Shown: positions 25,900 to 33,895 of the stretch, one piece after another | Layout of the letters: every line of letters begins with the position of its first letter | Numbering within the stretch: the stretch's first letter is position 1 | Source of the DNA: RGIG4034 sp045628945 | GTDB taxonomy: Bacteria; Bacillota; Clostridia; Lachnospirales; Lachnospiraceae | Direction of reading: 5' to 3' | Length of the DNA: 64,000 nucleotides | NCBI GenBank assembly: GCA_045628945.1 | Contig: JAZQQG010000022.1 | Span: forward strand, 1-64,000 | Translations under genes and position numbers: made by a program | Notes under the pieces: model-generated | What the model was told of the DNA's origin: nothing | Databases searched by the model: none | The model's input: the letters and a program-made list of their open reading frames with translations, nothing else

Positions 25900-27057
25900 A
25901 TGCCGAACAAACCAAGAGCATTGATGCTTGCCTCGGTGGCATCTATGATAGATTTATTTAATGATGACAATATTGAGTGCCTGTTAGAGTTGGGGTGCGA
26001 AGTGGATGTTGCGACAAATTTCGAATCCGGTTCCATCACAAGTCAGGAGCGGGTAGATGCGTATCGGCAGGAATTGACGCAACGTGGAATTCGAACTTAT
26101 CAGATTCCGATTCCGAGGAGCATCGCCAAGATTGGCAGTATTCTTCGGTCCTATAGGCTTGTCAAGAAATTGGTTCGGGAGAATGTGTATCAAATTGTTC
26201 ACTGTCATTCGCCGATTGGCGGAGTAATCTGTCGCCTGGCGTGTAGAAAGTCTCGGAAGCAATATGGAACAAAAGTTATCTACACGGCTCACGGATTCCA
26301 TTTTTTCAAGGGGGCCAGCAAGAAGGCGTGGCTCATATATTATCCCGTAGAGAAGCTGTGTTCGCGTTTTACCGATGTGTGTATTACCATTAATTCGGAA
26401 GATTATGAGGCTGCACAAAAGATGCATGCCAAACGGAATTGTTTTGTACATGGCATCGGAATTCACTCGGAACGGTTTGAACGACCAAGCGGTAGCAGAG
26501 AATTGTTGCGAACAGCCTTTGGATTCTTAGCGGATGATTATGTATTTATGAGCACAGGTCAGTTATCGGTACGTAAAAATCAGAGCGCAGTGATTCATGC
26601 ATTGGCGAAGATTGCAGATAAAAGAGTGAAATACTTGGTGATTGGAGCCGGGGAGTTAGGGAATTCATTGCATCGGTTGGCAGAAGAACTCAAGGTGGCG
26701 GATCGGGTGATTTTTGCAGGGTATCGTGCGGATGTTCATGATCTGCTACATTGTGTGGACGCTTTTATTTTTCCAAGCCTTCAAGAAGGATTGCCGGTGG
26801 CGTTGATGGAAGCAATGGCGGCGGGGCTACCGATCGTCTGTAGCCGAATCCGTGGAAATGTTGATCTCATTCAGGAAAATGAAGGCGGACTGTTGTGCGA
26901 TTGTCACGATGTTCAGACTATTGCAGATGCGATGGCTAAAATCAGACTACTGGATCGCGAAAAATTAGCACAACATAATGCAGAGGTTATTAAGCACTAT
27001 GATATTTCGGTGGTGAAAGATGAAATGACGGCAATCTATGGGGCAATGTTGAAATAA
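25900..27057 (+). CDS. GT4 family glycosyltransferase (EpsD-like)
   Basis: The 385-residue GT-B protein opens MPNKPRALMLASVASMIDLF, the typical opening of capsule/EPS GT4 enzymes. The acceptor domain includes HCHSPIGGVICRL, and the donor domain includes STGQLSVRKNQ and the EX7E-type segment FPSLQEGLPVALMEAMAAGLP. It would add the next sugar onto the lipid-linked unit made by the upstream fusion, on the cytoplasmic membrane face. The start ATG 25900 is 2 bases after the upstream stop with GAGGAG before it, so the two genes form one unit. The donor and acceptor sugars cannot be predicted. Base composition matches the upstream gene and differs from the flanks. Confidence 0.9.
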   Translation: MPNKPRALMLASVASMIDLFNDDNIECLLELGCEVDVATNFESGSITSQERVDAYRQELTQRGIRTYQIPIPRSIAKIGSILRSYRLVKKLVRENVYQIVHCHSPIGGVICRLACRKSRKQYGTKVIYTAHGFHFFKGASKKAWLIYYPVEKLCSRFTDVCITINSEDYEAAQKMHAKRNCFVHGIGIHSERFERPSGSRELLRTAFGFLADDYVFMSTGQLSVRKNQSAVIHALAKIADKRVKYLVIGAGELGNSLHRLAEELKVADRVIFAGYRADVHDLLHCVDAFIFPSLQEGLPVALMEAMAAGLPIVCSRIRGNVDLIQENEGGLLCDCHDVQTIADAMAKIRLLDREKLAQHNAEVIKHYDISVVKDEMTAIYGAMLK

Positions 27058-27084
27058 AACAAGAACCCCTCTTGATTTTTATCG

Positions 27085-27113
27085 TTGATAGTGTTAAAGT
27101 AGTAGCGTAACAT
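27085..27113 (+). promoter_or_regulatory. Promoter of the rimP-nusA-infB operon
   Basis: TTGATA (27085-27090), a 17-base spacer and TAACAT (27108-27113) predict a start near 27120, just before the hairpin at 27127. Confidence 0.6.
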
Positions 27114-27126
27114 AATAACGATACTA

Positions 27127-27154
27127 AAGTGGACTTGAGAGAGTCCACTTTTTT
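27127..27154 (+). terminator. Intrinsic terminator in the rimP 5' leader (possible attenuator)
   Basis: AAGTGGACT (27127-27135) pairs with AGTCCACTT (27142-27150), followed by a T run to 27154. If the promoter at 27085 is correct, the hairpin lies within the first 35 transcribed bases and 28 bases before rimP, where it would act as an attenuator. Otherwise it simply ends the glycosyltransferase unit, whose only other candidate is a weak 5-bp hairpin at 27060-27080. Confidence 0.85.
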
Positions 27155-27182
27155 CGTGTCAAAAATGAATACGGAGGCCGCA

Positions 27183-27686
27183 ATGGCAAAAAAAGAAGAC
27201 ATCGAGAAGCGTTTTGAACAGATGCTTGCCGAAGTGTTGGACCGGCAGAATGCCGGAAATGCAGAATCAGCACCGATTACCATTTATGATGCTGAGTATG
27301 TGAAGGAAGGCTCCGATATGTATCTTCGCGGATACATTGACAAGGAGGGCGGAGTTACAATCGACGATTGTGAGGTTGTCAGTCGTGCCCTGTCGGCGAT
27401 GTTAGACGAAGAGGATATTGTGGGAGATCCCTACATCCTGGAAGTAAGCTCTCCGGGGTTGGGAAGAACCTTGAAGAAGGATCGTCATTTCGAACAGTCG
27501 ATTGGGGAAGAGGTGGAACTGAAACTCTACAAGCCCAAGGACGGAGTGAAGAACGGACCGAAGAATTACGAGGGCAGGCTGGTGGCCTTTGATACCGGCA
27601 CGGTTACCGTACTGACGGACGGTAAGACGGAAGAGACCTTCAATCGAAGTGATTTGGCTTATATTCGATTAAAGATAGATTTCTAA
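27183..27686 (+). CDS. rimP: Ribosome maturation factor RimP
   Basis: This 167-residue factor is needed for 30S subunit maturation. The N-terminal alpha/beta domain contains the conserved VSSPGLGRTLKKDRHF stretch, followed by a small SH3-like C-terminal domain. The start ATG 27183 (MAKKEDIEKRF) is chosen for ACGGAGG 5 bases upstream; the longer frame begins in the terminator hairpin. It is the first gene of the nusA operon. Confidence 0.94.
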   Translation: MAKKEDIEKRFEQMLAEVLDRQNAGNAESAPITIYDAEYVKEGSDMYLRGYIDKEGGVTIDDCEVVSRALSAMLDEEDIVGDPYILEVSSPGLGRTLKKDRHFEQSIGEEVELKLYKPKDGVKNGPKNYEGRLVAFDTGTVTVLTDGKTEETFNRSDLAYIRLKIDF

Positions 27687-27730
27687 TTTTTTAACACACG
27701 AATGGTGAAGGAAAGAGAGGATACCGGAAA

Positions 27731-28843
27731 ATGAATAAGGATTTAATGGAAGCACTGGACGCACTGGAGAAGGAGAAAGACATCAGCAAGGAGACGATGT
27801 TTGAGGCAATCGAGAACGCTCTTCTTGTAGCATGCAAGAATCACTTCGGAACCGCAGACAACATGAAGGCTGAGGTGGATCGTGAGACCTGTGAATTCCG
27901 TGTATATGCACAGAAGACCGTCGTTATGAACGCTGAGGATCCTGTTTTGGAGATCTCCAAAGAGGATGCGAAGAAGTTGGCACCGAAGTGCAAGGTTGGC
28001 GACATTGTTGATGTTGAGATTAAGTCGAAGGAATTCGGACGTATCGCAGCACAGAATGCCAAGAACGTAATTCTGCAGAAGATTCGCGAGGAAGAGCGTC
28101 ACGTAATCTACAGCCATTACTACGAGAAGGAAAAGGACATCGTGACCGGTGTTGTATCCAGAGTAGTAGGGAAGAATCTTAGCATTAACCTGGGTAAGGC
28201 AGATGCCATGCTGACCGAATCCGAGATGGTTAAGGGTGAGACTTATCGTCCGAATGATCGTATTAAGGTATATATCTACGAAGTTCGTGATACCACCAAG
28301 GGTCCCAAGATTATGGTAAGCCGTACTCATCCGGATCTTGTTAAGAGACTGTTTGAGTCTGAGGTGGCCGAGATTCAGGACGGTACCGTAGAGATTAAGA
28401 GTATTACCCGTGAAGCAGGAAGCCGTACGAAGATGGCAGTATGGAGCAATGACCCGAACGTAGATGCTGTGGGTGCATGCGTTGGTTACAACGGTTCCCG
28501 CGTTAACACGATTGTGGATGAACTTCGCGGTGAGAAGATTGATATTGTGAACTGGGATGAGAACCCCGGTCAGTTTATCCAGAATGCACTGAGCCCTGCA
28601 AAGATTGTTGCAGTATTTGCAGATCCGGATGAGAAGTCCGCTAAGGTAGTTGTTCCCGACTATCAGCTTTCTCTTGCAATCGGTAAGGAAGGCCAGAATG
28701 CTCGTTTGGCAGCTAAGCTTACCGGCTACAAGATTGACATCAAGTCTGAGACCCAGGCGAAGGACGCTGAAGGATTCCGTTTCGAGGATTACATCTTCGA
28801 TGACGAGGAGGATGTTGAGGAGTATGACGAAACCAATAACTAA
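27731..28843 (+). CDS. nusA: Transcription termination/antitermination factor NusA
   Basis: This 370-residue RNA polymerase-binding factor has an N-terminal domain (1-125), S1 (about 135-200) and two KH domains (about 230-345) with AVGACVGYNGSRVNTI. The Gram-positive short form lacks the C-terminal acidic repeats, as here, though an acidic tail is present. NusA enhances hairpin-dependent pausing and termination, which makes the terminator in the leader of its own operon interesting. ylxR overlaps its last 20 bases. Confidence 0.96.
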   Translation: MNKDLMEALDALEKEKDISKETMFEAIENALLVACKNHFGTADNMKAEVDRETCEFRVYAQKTVVMNAEDPVLEISKEDAKKLAPKCKVGDIVDVEIKSKEFGRIAAQNAKNVILQKIREEERHVIYSHYYEKEKDIVTGVVSRVVGKNLSINLGKADAMLTESEMVKGETYRPNDRIKVYIYEVRDTTKGPKIMVSRTHPDLVKRLFESEVAEIQDGTVEIKSITREAGSRTKMAVWSNDPNVDAVGACVGYNGSRVNTIVDELRGEKIDIVNWDENPGQFIQNALSPAKIVAVFADPDEKSAKVVVPDYQLSLAIGKEGQNARLAAKLTGYKIDIKSETQAKDAEGFRFEDYIFDDEEDVEEYDETNN

Positions 28844-29108
28844 GAAACAGCCGATGCGAGTATGCGTCGGATGTCAGCACATGGGCAATAAAAAAGAAAT
28901 GATGCGTGTCCTTAAGACGGTGGAAGGCGAGATTACGTTAGACAAAACCGGCAAAAAGAATGGACGAGGCGCGTATCTGTGCAAGTCGATGGATTGCCTT
29001 CAGTTAGCCAGAAAGAATCGTGGCCTGGAACGCTCCCTCAAGGTAAGCATTCCTGCAGAGGTATATGACAGACTGGCAGAGGAGTATGAGACCGGAGATG
29101 ACGAATAG
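28824..29108 (+). CDS. ylxR: YlxR family RNA-binding protein
   Basis: The 94-residue basic protein carries the family signature PMRVCVGCQ near the N terminus and GRGAYLC in the middle. YlxR proteins lie in nusA-infB operons and are implicated in RNA binding and transcription control; some act on RNase P or on gene regulation. The start ATG 28824 overlaps the nusA 3' end by 20 bases and has GAGGAG upstream, indicating translational coupling. Confidence 0.92.
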   Translation: MTKPITKKQPMRVCVGCQHMGNKKEMMRVLKTVEGEITLDKTGKKNGRGAYLCKSMDCLQLARKNRGLERSLKVSIPAEVYDRLAEEYETGDDE

Positions 29109-29406
29109 AGTATTGTCAATGTTAGGATTGGCCGCGAAAGGTGGCAAGGTGGCGAGCGGGGAGTTCTCTACCGAAAAAGCCATCAAGGAATTCAAGGCTT
29201 ATCTGGTTATTGTTGCGACGGATTCTTCCGACAACACGAAGAAATCTTTCCGAGACGCATGTGCCTTTTATGAGGTTGAATATCGCGAGTATGCCGATAA
29301 GGAGACTCTGGGACATGCAATCGGTAAGGAGATGCGCGCATCCGTTGCCATTACGGATGAAGGATTTGCCAAGGCAATCCTCAAAAAAATGGAAAATGTT
29401 ATGTAG
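29098..29406 (+). CDS. ylxQ: L7Ae/L30e-fold ribosomal-like protein YlxQ
   Basis: The 102-residue L7Ae family protein starts MTNRVLSMLGLAAKGGKVASGE, the typical kink-turn RNA-binding fold opening. It overlaps the 3' end of ylxR by 11 bases, with GGAG upstream. The function is probably K-turn RNA binding in ribosome assembly; this rests on family knowledge, not on anything specific here. Confidence 0.93.
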   Translation: MTNRVLSMLGLAAKGGKVASGEFSTEKAIKEFKAYLVIVATDSSDNTKKSFRDACAFYEVEYREYADKETLGHAIGKEMRASVAITDEGFAKAILKKMENVM

Positions 29407-29414
29407 AAGTATCG

Positions 29415-29446
29415 GGTACGAATTCGTACCATCGCGTGAATCACGC
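29415..29446 (+). repeat. Two adjacent hairpins between ylxQ and infB
   Basis: GGTACG (29415-29420) pairs with CGTACC (29425-29430) around AATT, and GCGTG (29434-29438) pairs with CACGC (29442-29446) around AAT. No T tract follows, so these are not terminators; they may be an RNA-processing or translation-control element upstream of infB. Confidence 0.5.
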
Positions 29447-29474
29447 ATAGATCAGAAAGGGTAAGGTATATAGA

Positions 29475-32400
29475 ATGGCCAAAATGAAAGTCCATGAATT
29501 AGCAAAGGAGTTGGATGTACAGAGTAAGGATGTCCTCTCCCTGCTTCAGGAAAAAGGCTATGATGTGAAAACAGCAAGCAGTGGCGTGGATGAGGATGCC
29601 ATTGAAGCTGCGAAAAAAGCATTCGGTAAGAAAAACGCGCCTGCGGCAAAACCCGCAGAAGCTGTGAAGGAAGCTCCTGCAAAGTCTGCGGAAGCAACCA
29701 AACCGGCTTCGGAAGCTCCCAAGACGGCACCTGCAGAGGCACCCAAGGCAGCACCCGCGGAAGCACCGAAAAAGAAGAAGTCCATTATTATCATCAATAA
29801 CGCTTCCGGACCGAAGAATAACGGTGGCAATGGGAATCGTCCGGGCGGAAATCGCCCTCAGCAGAACAACAGTCCGATTTCCCGTCCGCTTATTAAACCG
29901 ACCGGTAAGTATGTAAGCCCCAGCACACTTCCCCATCCCGAAGAGGAAAAGGAAGAAGTGAAGCCTGCAGTGACGGCTCCCGTAGAAGAGGTGAAGGCAC
30001 CTGTAACGGTAGCGGAAACGGCTCCTGCACCCAAGGAGGCAACTCCCGCACGGGAGGACAGACCTCAGAACCGTGAGGATAGAAGACCGCAGAACGGCAA
30101 TCGTAATGAAGGCCCCAGAGCAAATGCACAGGGTCAGAACGGGAACCGTGTTTTTGTAAATAACGGATATCAGAATCGTCGTGACGGCCAGGGCGGCGGT
30201 TACAATCGTGACGGCCAGAATGGTGGTTTCCGTGGCAATCGTGACGGCCAGAACGGCGGATATCGCGGGAATCGTGACGGTCAGAACGGCGGCTTCAACC
30301 GTGACGGCCAGGGCGGTGGTTTCAACCGTAACAACGGCCAGGGCGGGGGCTTTAACCGTGGCGGCCAGGGTGGCGGCTTCAACCGTGACGGTCAGGGCGG
30401 GGGCTTCAACCGCAACAACGGCCAGGGTGGCGGTTTCAACCGTAACAACGGCCAGGGCGGCGGATTTAATCGTGACAACAACCGTTTCTTTGATAAGGAT
30501 GCCGAGAACAGTCGTCAGGGCGGTGGCTTTAATCGCGGCGGCCAGAGACCCGGCGGTCCTCGTCCCGGTGGCGGTGACGCGCCGATGATGAGTTCGGATA
30601 AGAATCGTGACAGCCAGAGACGTCTGAATCAGGAAAAGGATAAGAAGAATAAGAAGGATTACGCTTACGAGGAAGATAAGGAAATGTCCATGAGCAAGAA
30701 GGCCGGACGTTTCATCAAGCCTGAGCGTAAGGAAGAACCCGAAGAGGAGATTAAGGTAATTAAGGTTCCCGAGACCATTACCATTAAGGATCTTGCGGAC
30801 AAGATGAAGATTCAGCCCTCCGCAATCGTTAAGAAGCTCTTCATGAAGGGACAGATTGTAACGGTTAACCAGGAAATCGACTTTGCCGAGGCAGAGGAGA
30901 TTGCCATTGAATATGAGATTATCTGTGAGCAGGAAGAGAAGGTCGACGTGATTGCAGAACTTCTGAAGGAAGACGAGGAAGATCCTGAGACCTTAACCAG
31001 TCGTCCTCCCGTAATCTGTGTTATGGGACATGTTGACCATGGTAAGACTTCCCTTTTGGATGCAATTCGTAAGACGAATGTGACGGAGAAGGAGGCCGGT
31101 GGTATTACACAGGCAATCGGTGCTTATACCGTTGTAGTTGACGGTAAGACCATCACCTTCCTGGATACCCCCGGACATGAAGCATTTACTGCAATGCGTA
31201 TGCGTGGTGCAAACGCTACCGATATTGCAATCCTTGTGGTTGCTGCAGACGATGGCGTAATGCCCCAGACGATTGAGGCAATTAACCATGCCAAGGCAGC
31301 AGGCGTTGAGATTATCGTTGCCGTGAATAAGGTGGATAAGCCCGGTGCCAATGTGGATCGTGTTAAGCAGGAATTAACCGAATATGGCCTGATTGCAGAG
31401 GATTGGGGTGGCAGCACGGTATTTGCTCCCGTATCCGCTAAGACCGGCCAGGGTATTCCGGAACTCTTAGAGATGATTCTTTTGTCTGCGGATATTTTAG
31501 AGCTGAAGGCAAATAAGAATCGTAAGGCTCGTGGTATGGTCATCGAGGCAGAGCTGGATAAGGGAAGAGGTCCCGTTGCGACGGTTCTTGTTCAGAAGGG
31601 TACCTTACATGTCGGAGATTTCATTTCCGCTGGTGCTTCTCATGGTAAGGTTCGTGCGATGGTAGATGATAAGGGCCGCCGAATTAAGGAAGCAACGCCT
31701 TCGACCCCTGTTGAGATTTTGGGTCTGGACGATGTTCCGAATGCAGGTGAAATCTTCATCGCCCATGCAAACGATAAGGAAGCCAAGTCCTATGCAGATA
31801 CCTTTATTGCACAGAATAAGGTGAAGCTGTTGGATGAGACGAAGGTGAAGAGCAAGATGAGTCTGGATGACCTCTTTGGTCAGATTCAGGCCGGTAACTT
31901 AAAGGAACTGAACCTTATTGTTAAGGCAGATGTTCAGGGTTCTGTGGAAGCCGTTAAGGAGAGTTTACTGAAACTGTCCAACGAAGAGGTTGTGGTTAAG
32001 GTGATTCACAGCGGCGTTGGCGCAATCAATGAGTCGGATGTTATTCTGGCAAGTGCGTCCAATGCAATTATCATCGGTTTCAATGTTCGTCCGGATGCAC
32101 AGGCAAAGAGTACCGGAGAGCGCGAGGGTGTAGATATCCGTCTGTACAAGGTAATCTACCAGGCAATCGAAGACGTTCAGGCGGCAATGAAGGGAATGTT
32201 AGATCCTGTATTTGAGGAGAAGGTAATCGGTCATGCAGAGGTACGTCAGATCTTCAAAGCCAGCGCGGTCGGAAATATCGCAGGTTCCTATGTCCTCGAC
32301 GGTGTGTTCCAGCGTAACTGTAAGGTTCGCATCAGTCGTGAAGGCGAGCAGATCTTTGAAGGCGAGTTAGCATCCCTGAAGCGTTTCAAGGACGATGTGA

Positions 32401-32507
32401 AGGAAGTGAAGGCAGGCTTTGAATGCGGTCTTGTATTCGAAGGCTTTGACCAGATGCAGGAGCTTGATATCGTAGAAGCTTATATCATGGTAGAAGTTCC
32501 CCGCTAA
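29475..32507 (+). CDS. infB: Translation initiation factor IF-2 with Gly/Asn/Arg repeat insert
   Basis: This 1010-residue GTPase brings initiator tRNA to the 30S subunit. The order is: an N-terminal IF2_N helical domain (1-50), an Ala/Lys/Glu/Pro linker, and a repetitive RDGQGGGFN-type region (about 233-365, roughly eleven units of 9-11 residues). A second IF2_N-like domain (about 435-490) and the G domain starting GHVDHGKT (518-525) follow, then domains II to IV. It is longer than the usual 700-900 residues because of the repeat region. The start has AAGGG upstream. The repeats are encoded by near-identical GC-rich DNA units (about 30178-30480), so copy number may vary between strains. Confidence 0.96.
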   Translation: MAKMKVHELAKELDVQSKDVLSLLQEKGYDVKTASSGVDEDAIEAAKKAFGKKNAPAAKPAEAVKEAPAKSAEATKPASEAPKTAPAEAPKAAPAEAPKKKKSIIIINNASGPKNNGGNGNRPGGNRPQQNNSPISRPLIKPTGKYVSPSTLPHPEEEKEEVKPAVTAPVEEVKAPVTVAETAPAPKEATPAREDRPQNREDRRPQNGNRNEGPRANAQGQNGNRVFVNNGYQNRRDGQGGGYNRDGQNGGFRGNRDGQNGGYRGNRDGQNGGFNRDGQGGGFNRNNGQGGGFNRGGQGGGFNRDGQGGGFNRNNGQGGGFNRNNGQGGGFNRDNNRFFDKDAENSRQGGGFNRGGQRPGGPRPGGGDAPMMSSDKNRDSQRRLNQEKDKKNKKDYAYEEDKEMSMSKKAGRFIKPERKEEPEEEIKVIKVPETITIKDLADKMKIQPSAIVKKLFMKGQIVTVNQEIDFAEAEEIAIEYEIICEQEEKVDVIAELLKEDEEDPETLTSRPPVICVMGHVDHGKTSLLDAIRKTNVTEKEAGGITQAIGAYTVVVDGKTITFLDTPGHEAFTAMRMRGANATDIAILVVAADDGVMPQTIEAINHAKAAGVEIIVAVNKVDKPGANVDRVKQELTEYGLIAEDWGGSTVFAPVSAKTGQGIPELLEMILLSADILELKANKNRKARGMVIEAELDKGRGPVATVLVQKGTLHVGDFISAGASHGKVRAMVDDKGRRIKEATPSTPVEILGLDDVPNAGEIFIAHANDKEAKSYADTFIAQNKVKLLDETKVKSKMSLDDLFGQIQAGNLKELNLIVKADVQGSVEAVKESLLKLSNEEVVVKVIHSGVGAINESDVILASASNAIIIGFNVRPDAQAKSTGEREGVDIRLYKVIYQAIEDVQAAMKGMLDPVFEEKVIGHAEVRQIFKASAVGNIAGSYVLDGVFQRNCKVRISREGEQIFEGELASLKRFKDDVKEVKAGFECGLVFEGFDQMQELDIVEAYIMVEVPR
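30178..30480 (+). repeat. In-frame minisatellite encoding the IF-2 Gly/Asn/Arg repeats
   Basis: Tandem units of 27-33 bases based on cgtgacggccagggcggc encode NRDGQGGGF, NRNNGQGGGF and NRDGQNGGFRG variants. All length changes keep the frame. Confidence 0.85.
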
Positions 32508-32546
32508 TGCGGCGGAACTTCTGTCTCCGTGATATTGGAGATAAGT

Positions 32547-32921
32547 ATGAGAAAGAACAGTATTAAATCAACCAGAATTAATGAAGAGGTAATGCGTGAA
32601 CTTGCCGAGATTATTCGTTCCGAAATTAAGGACCCGAGAATCCCGGTGGTAACCAGCGTTACCAATGTGGAAGTGGCACCGGATCTTAAGACCTGTAAGG
32701 CCTGGATCAGTGTTCTTGGCGATGCAGAGACCTGTCGCAATGCCATTGCGGGTTTGAGAAGCTCCGCAGGCTTTGTTCGTCGTGAGCTTGCCCATCGAAT
32801 CAATCTTCGAAACACTCCCGAGATTACTTTTATCCTGGACCAGTCCATCGAGTATGGTGTGACGATGTCGAAGAAGATTGATGATGTCATGTCAAAAGAG
32901 CAGACAGAGGAAGAAGAATGA
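32547..32921 (+). CDS. rbfA: Ribosome-binding factor A
   Basis: The 124-residue KH-fold protein assists late 30S maturation. Features include the N-terminal basic helix (RINEEVMRELAEIIRSEIKDPR) and the C-terminal PEITFILDQSIEYG segment. ATG 32547 is used for its upstream GGAG and for agreement with the family start. It overlaps the next gene by ATGA. Confidence 0.95.
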   Translation: MRKNSIKSTRINEEVMRELAEIIRSEIKDPRIPVVTSVTNVEVAPDLKTCKAWISVLGDAETCRNAIAGLRSSAGFVRRELAHRINLRNTPEITFILDQSIEYGVTMSKKIDDVMSKEQTEEEE

Positions 32922-33895
32922 GTTCATTCGATCTATTAGCAGCAATCGGAGATGCGAAGGACATCGGGATTACCGGCCATATTCGCCCGGATGGAGACTG
33001 TATCGGCTCCTGCCTTGGTATGCTTGGCTATCTTCGTAAAAAAGTAAAGAATGCCGTTTTTACGGTATATCTTGAGGATATTCCGACTATCTATGCGGAC
33101 TATCCCGGAGCCGATTGTATTATTTCCCGAGAACGCCTGGAATCCGATGAATGGAAAAATCATAAGCATGATTGTTTTCTTGTGTTGGATTGCAATGTGG
33201 AGAGAACCGGCTACGCGGTGGAATTCGTAAAGCGGGCAGATTGTATCGTCAATATCGACCATCACATTTCTAATGCGGAAGGCTCCGGAGATGTCAACCA
33301 TGTTTGTCCCGAGGCCAGCAGCTGCTGCGAAGTAATCTATGAATTAATGGATCCGGCCGCGGTGGATTCGGATATTGCCATGTGTCTCTATTCCGGTATT
33401 GTAAGCGATAGCGGCGTATTCCAATATTCCAGCACCTCGAAGCGTACCATGGAGATCGGTGGGGAACTGATTGCGACCGGAATCGATTTTCCGACGCTGG
33501 TGCGGAAAACCTTCTATGAGAAGTCCATGGTGCAGAATCGTTTGCTTGGACATGCGTTGTTGGATGCAAAACTTCACCTTGACGGGAAGGTAATCAGTTC
33601 CTATATCAGTAAAGAACTGATGGACCGTTATGAGGCAAGACCGAAGCATTTAGACGGCATTGCAAGTCAACTTCGCAATACCCGAGGCGTCGAGTGTGCG
33701 ATTTTTATCTATGACCTTGGCGATGGAGAATTGAAGGTATCCCTTCGAACCGATTATTCCGTGGATGCATCGGTAATTTCGGTTCGATTCGGTGGCGGAG
33801 GGCATGCAAGAGCCGCAGGCTTCAATGCCAAGGAGACGCCCGAAGGACTGCTTCAGATTCTTTTGCCTATGATTGAGGAGCAATTGTGCCAATAA
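32918..33895 (+). CDS. nrnA: DHH phosphoesterase, NrnA-type nanoRNase/pAp phosphatase
   Basis: The 325-residue protein has a DHH domain with GHIRPDGDCIGSC and NIDHHISN (metal-binding DHH), and a C-terminal DHHA1 domain with FGGGGHARAAGF. Members degrade 2-5 base RNAs or linear cyclic-dinucleotide products and dephosphorylate pAp. In a cell with HD-GYP proteins it may also clear pGpG; this is inference. The ATG overlaps the rbfA stop codon (ATGA). The position between rbfA and truB is conserved in Firmicutes. Confidence 0.93.
   Translation: MSSFDLLAAIGDAKDIGITGHIRPDGDCIGSCLGMLGYLRKKVKNAVFTVYLEDIPTIYADYPGADCIISRERLESDEWKNHKHDCFLVLDCNVERTGYAVEFVKRADCIVNIDHHISNAEGSGDVNHVCPEASSCCEVIYELMDPAAVDSDIAMCLYSGIVSDSGVFQYSSTSKRTMEIGGELIATGIDFPTLVRKTFYEKSMVQNRLLGHALLDAKLHLDGKVISSYISKELMDRYEARPKHLDGIASQLRNTRGVECAIFIYDLGDGELKVSLRTDYSVDASVISVRFGGGGHARAAGFNAKETPEGLLQILLPMIEEQLCQ

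Noticed and set aside
27060..27080. CAAGA/TCTTG hairpin as the terminator of the GT4 gene
   Set aside because: A 5-bp stem is weak; the 9-bp hairpin at 27127 is the more likely terminator.
30178..30480. Repeats in infB as a possible CRISPR-like array
   Set aside because: They are in-frame tandem units without spacers and encode a regular Gly/Asn/Arg pattern inside IF-2.
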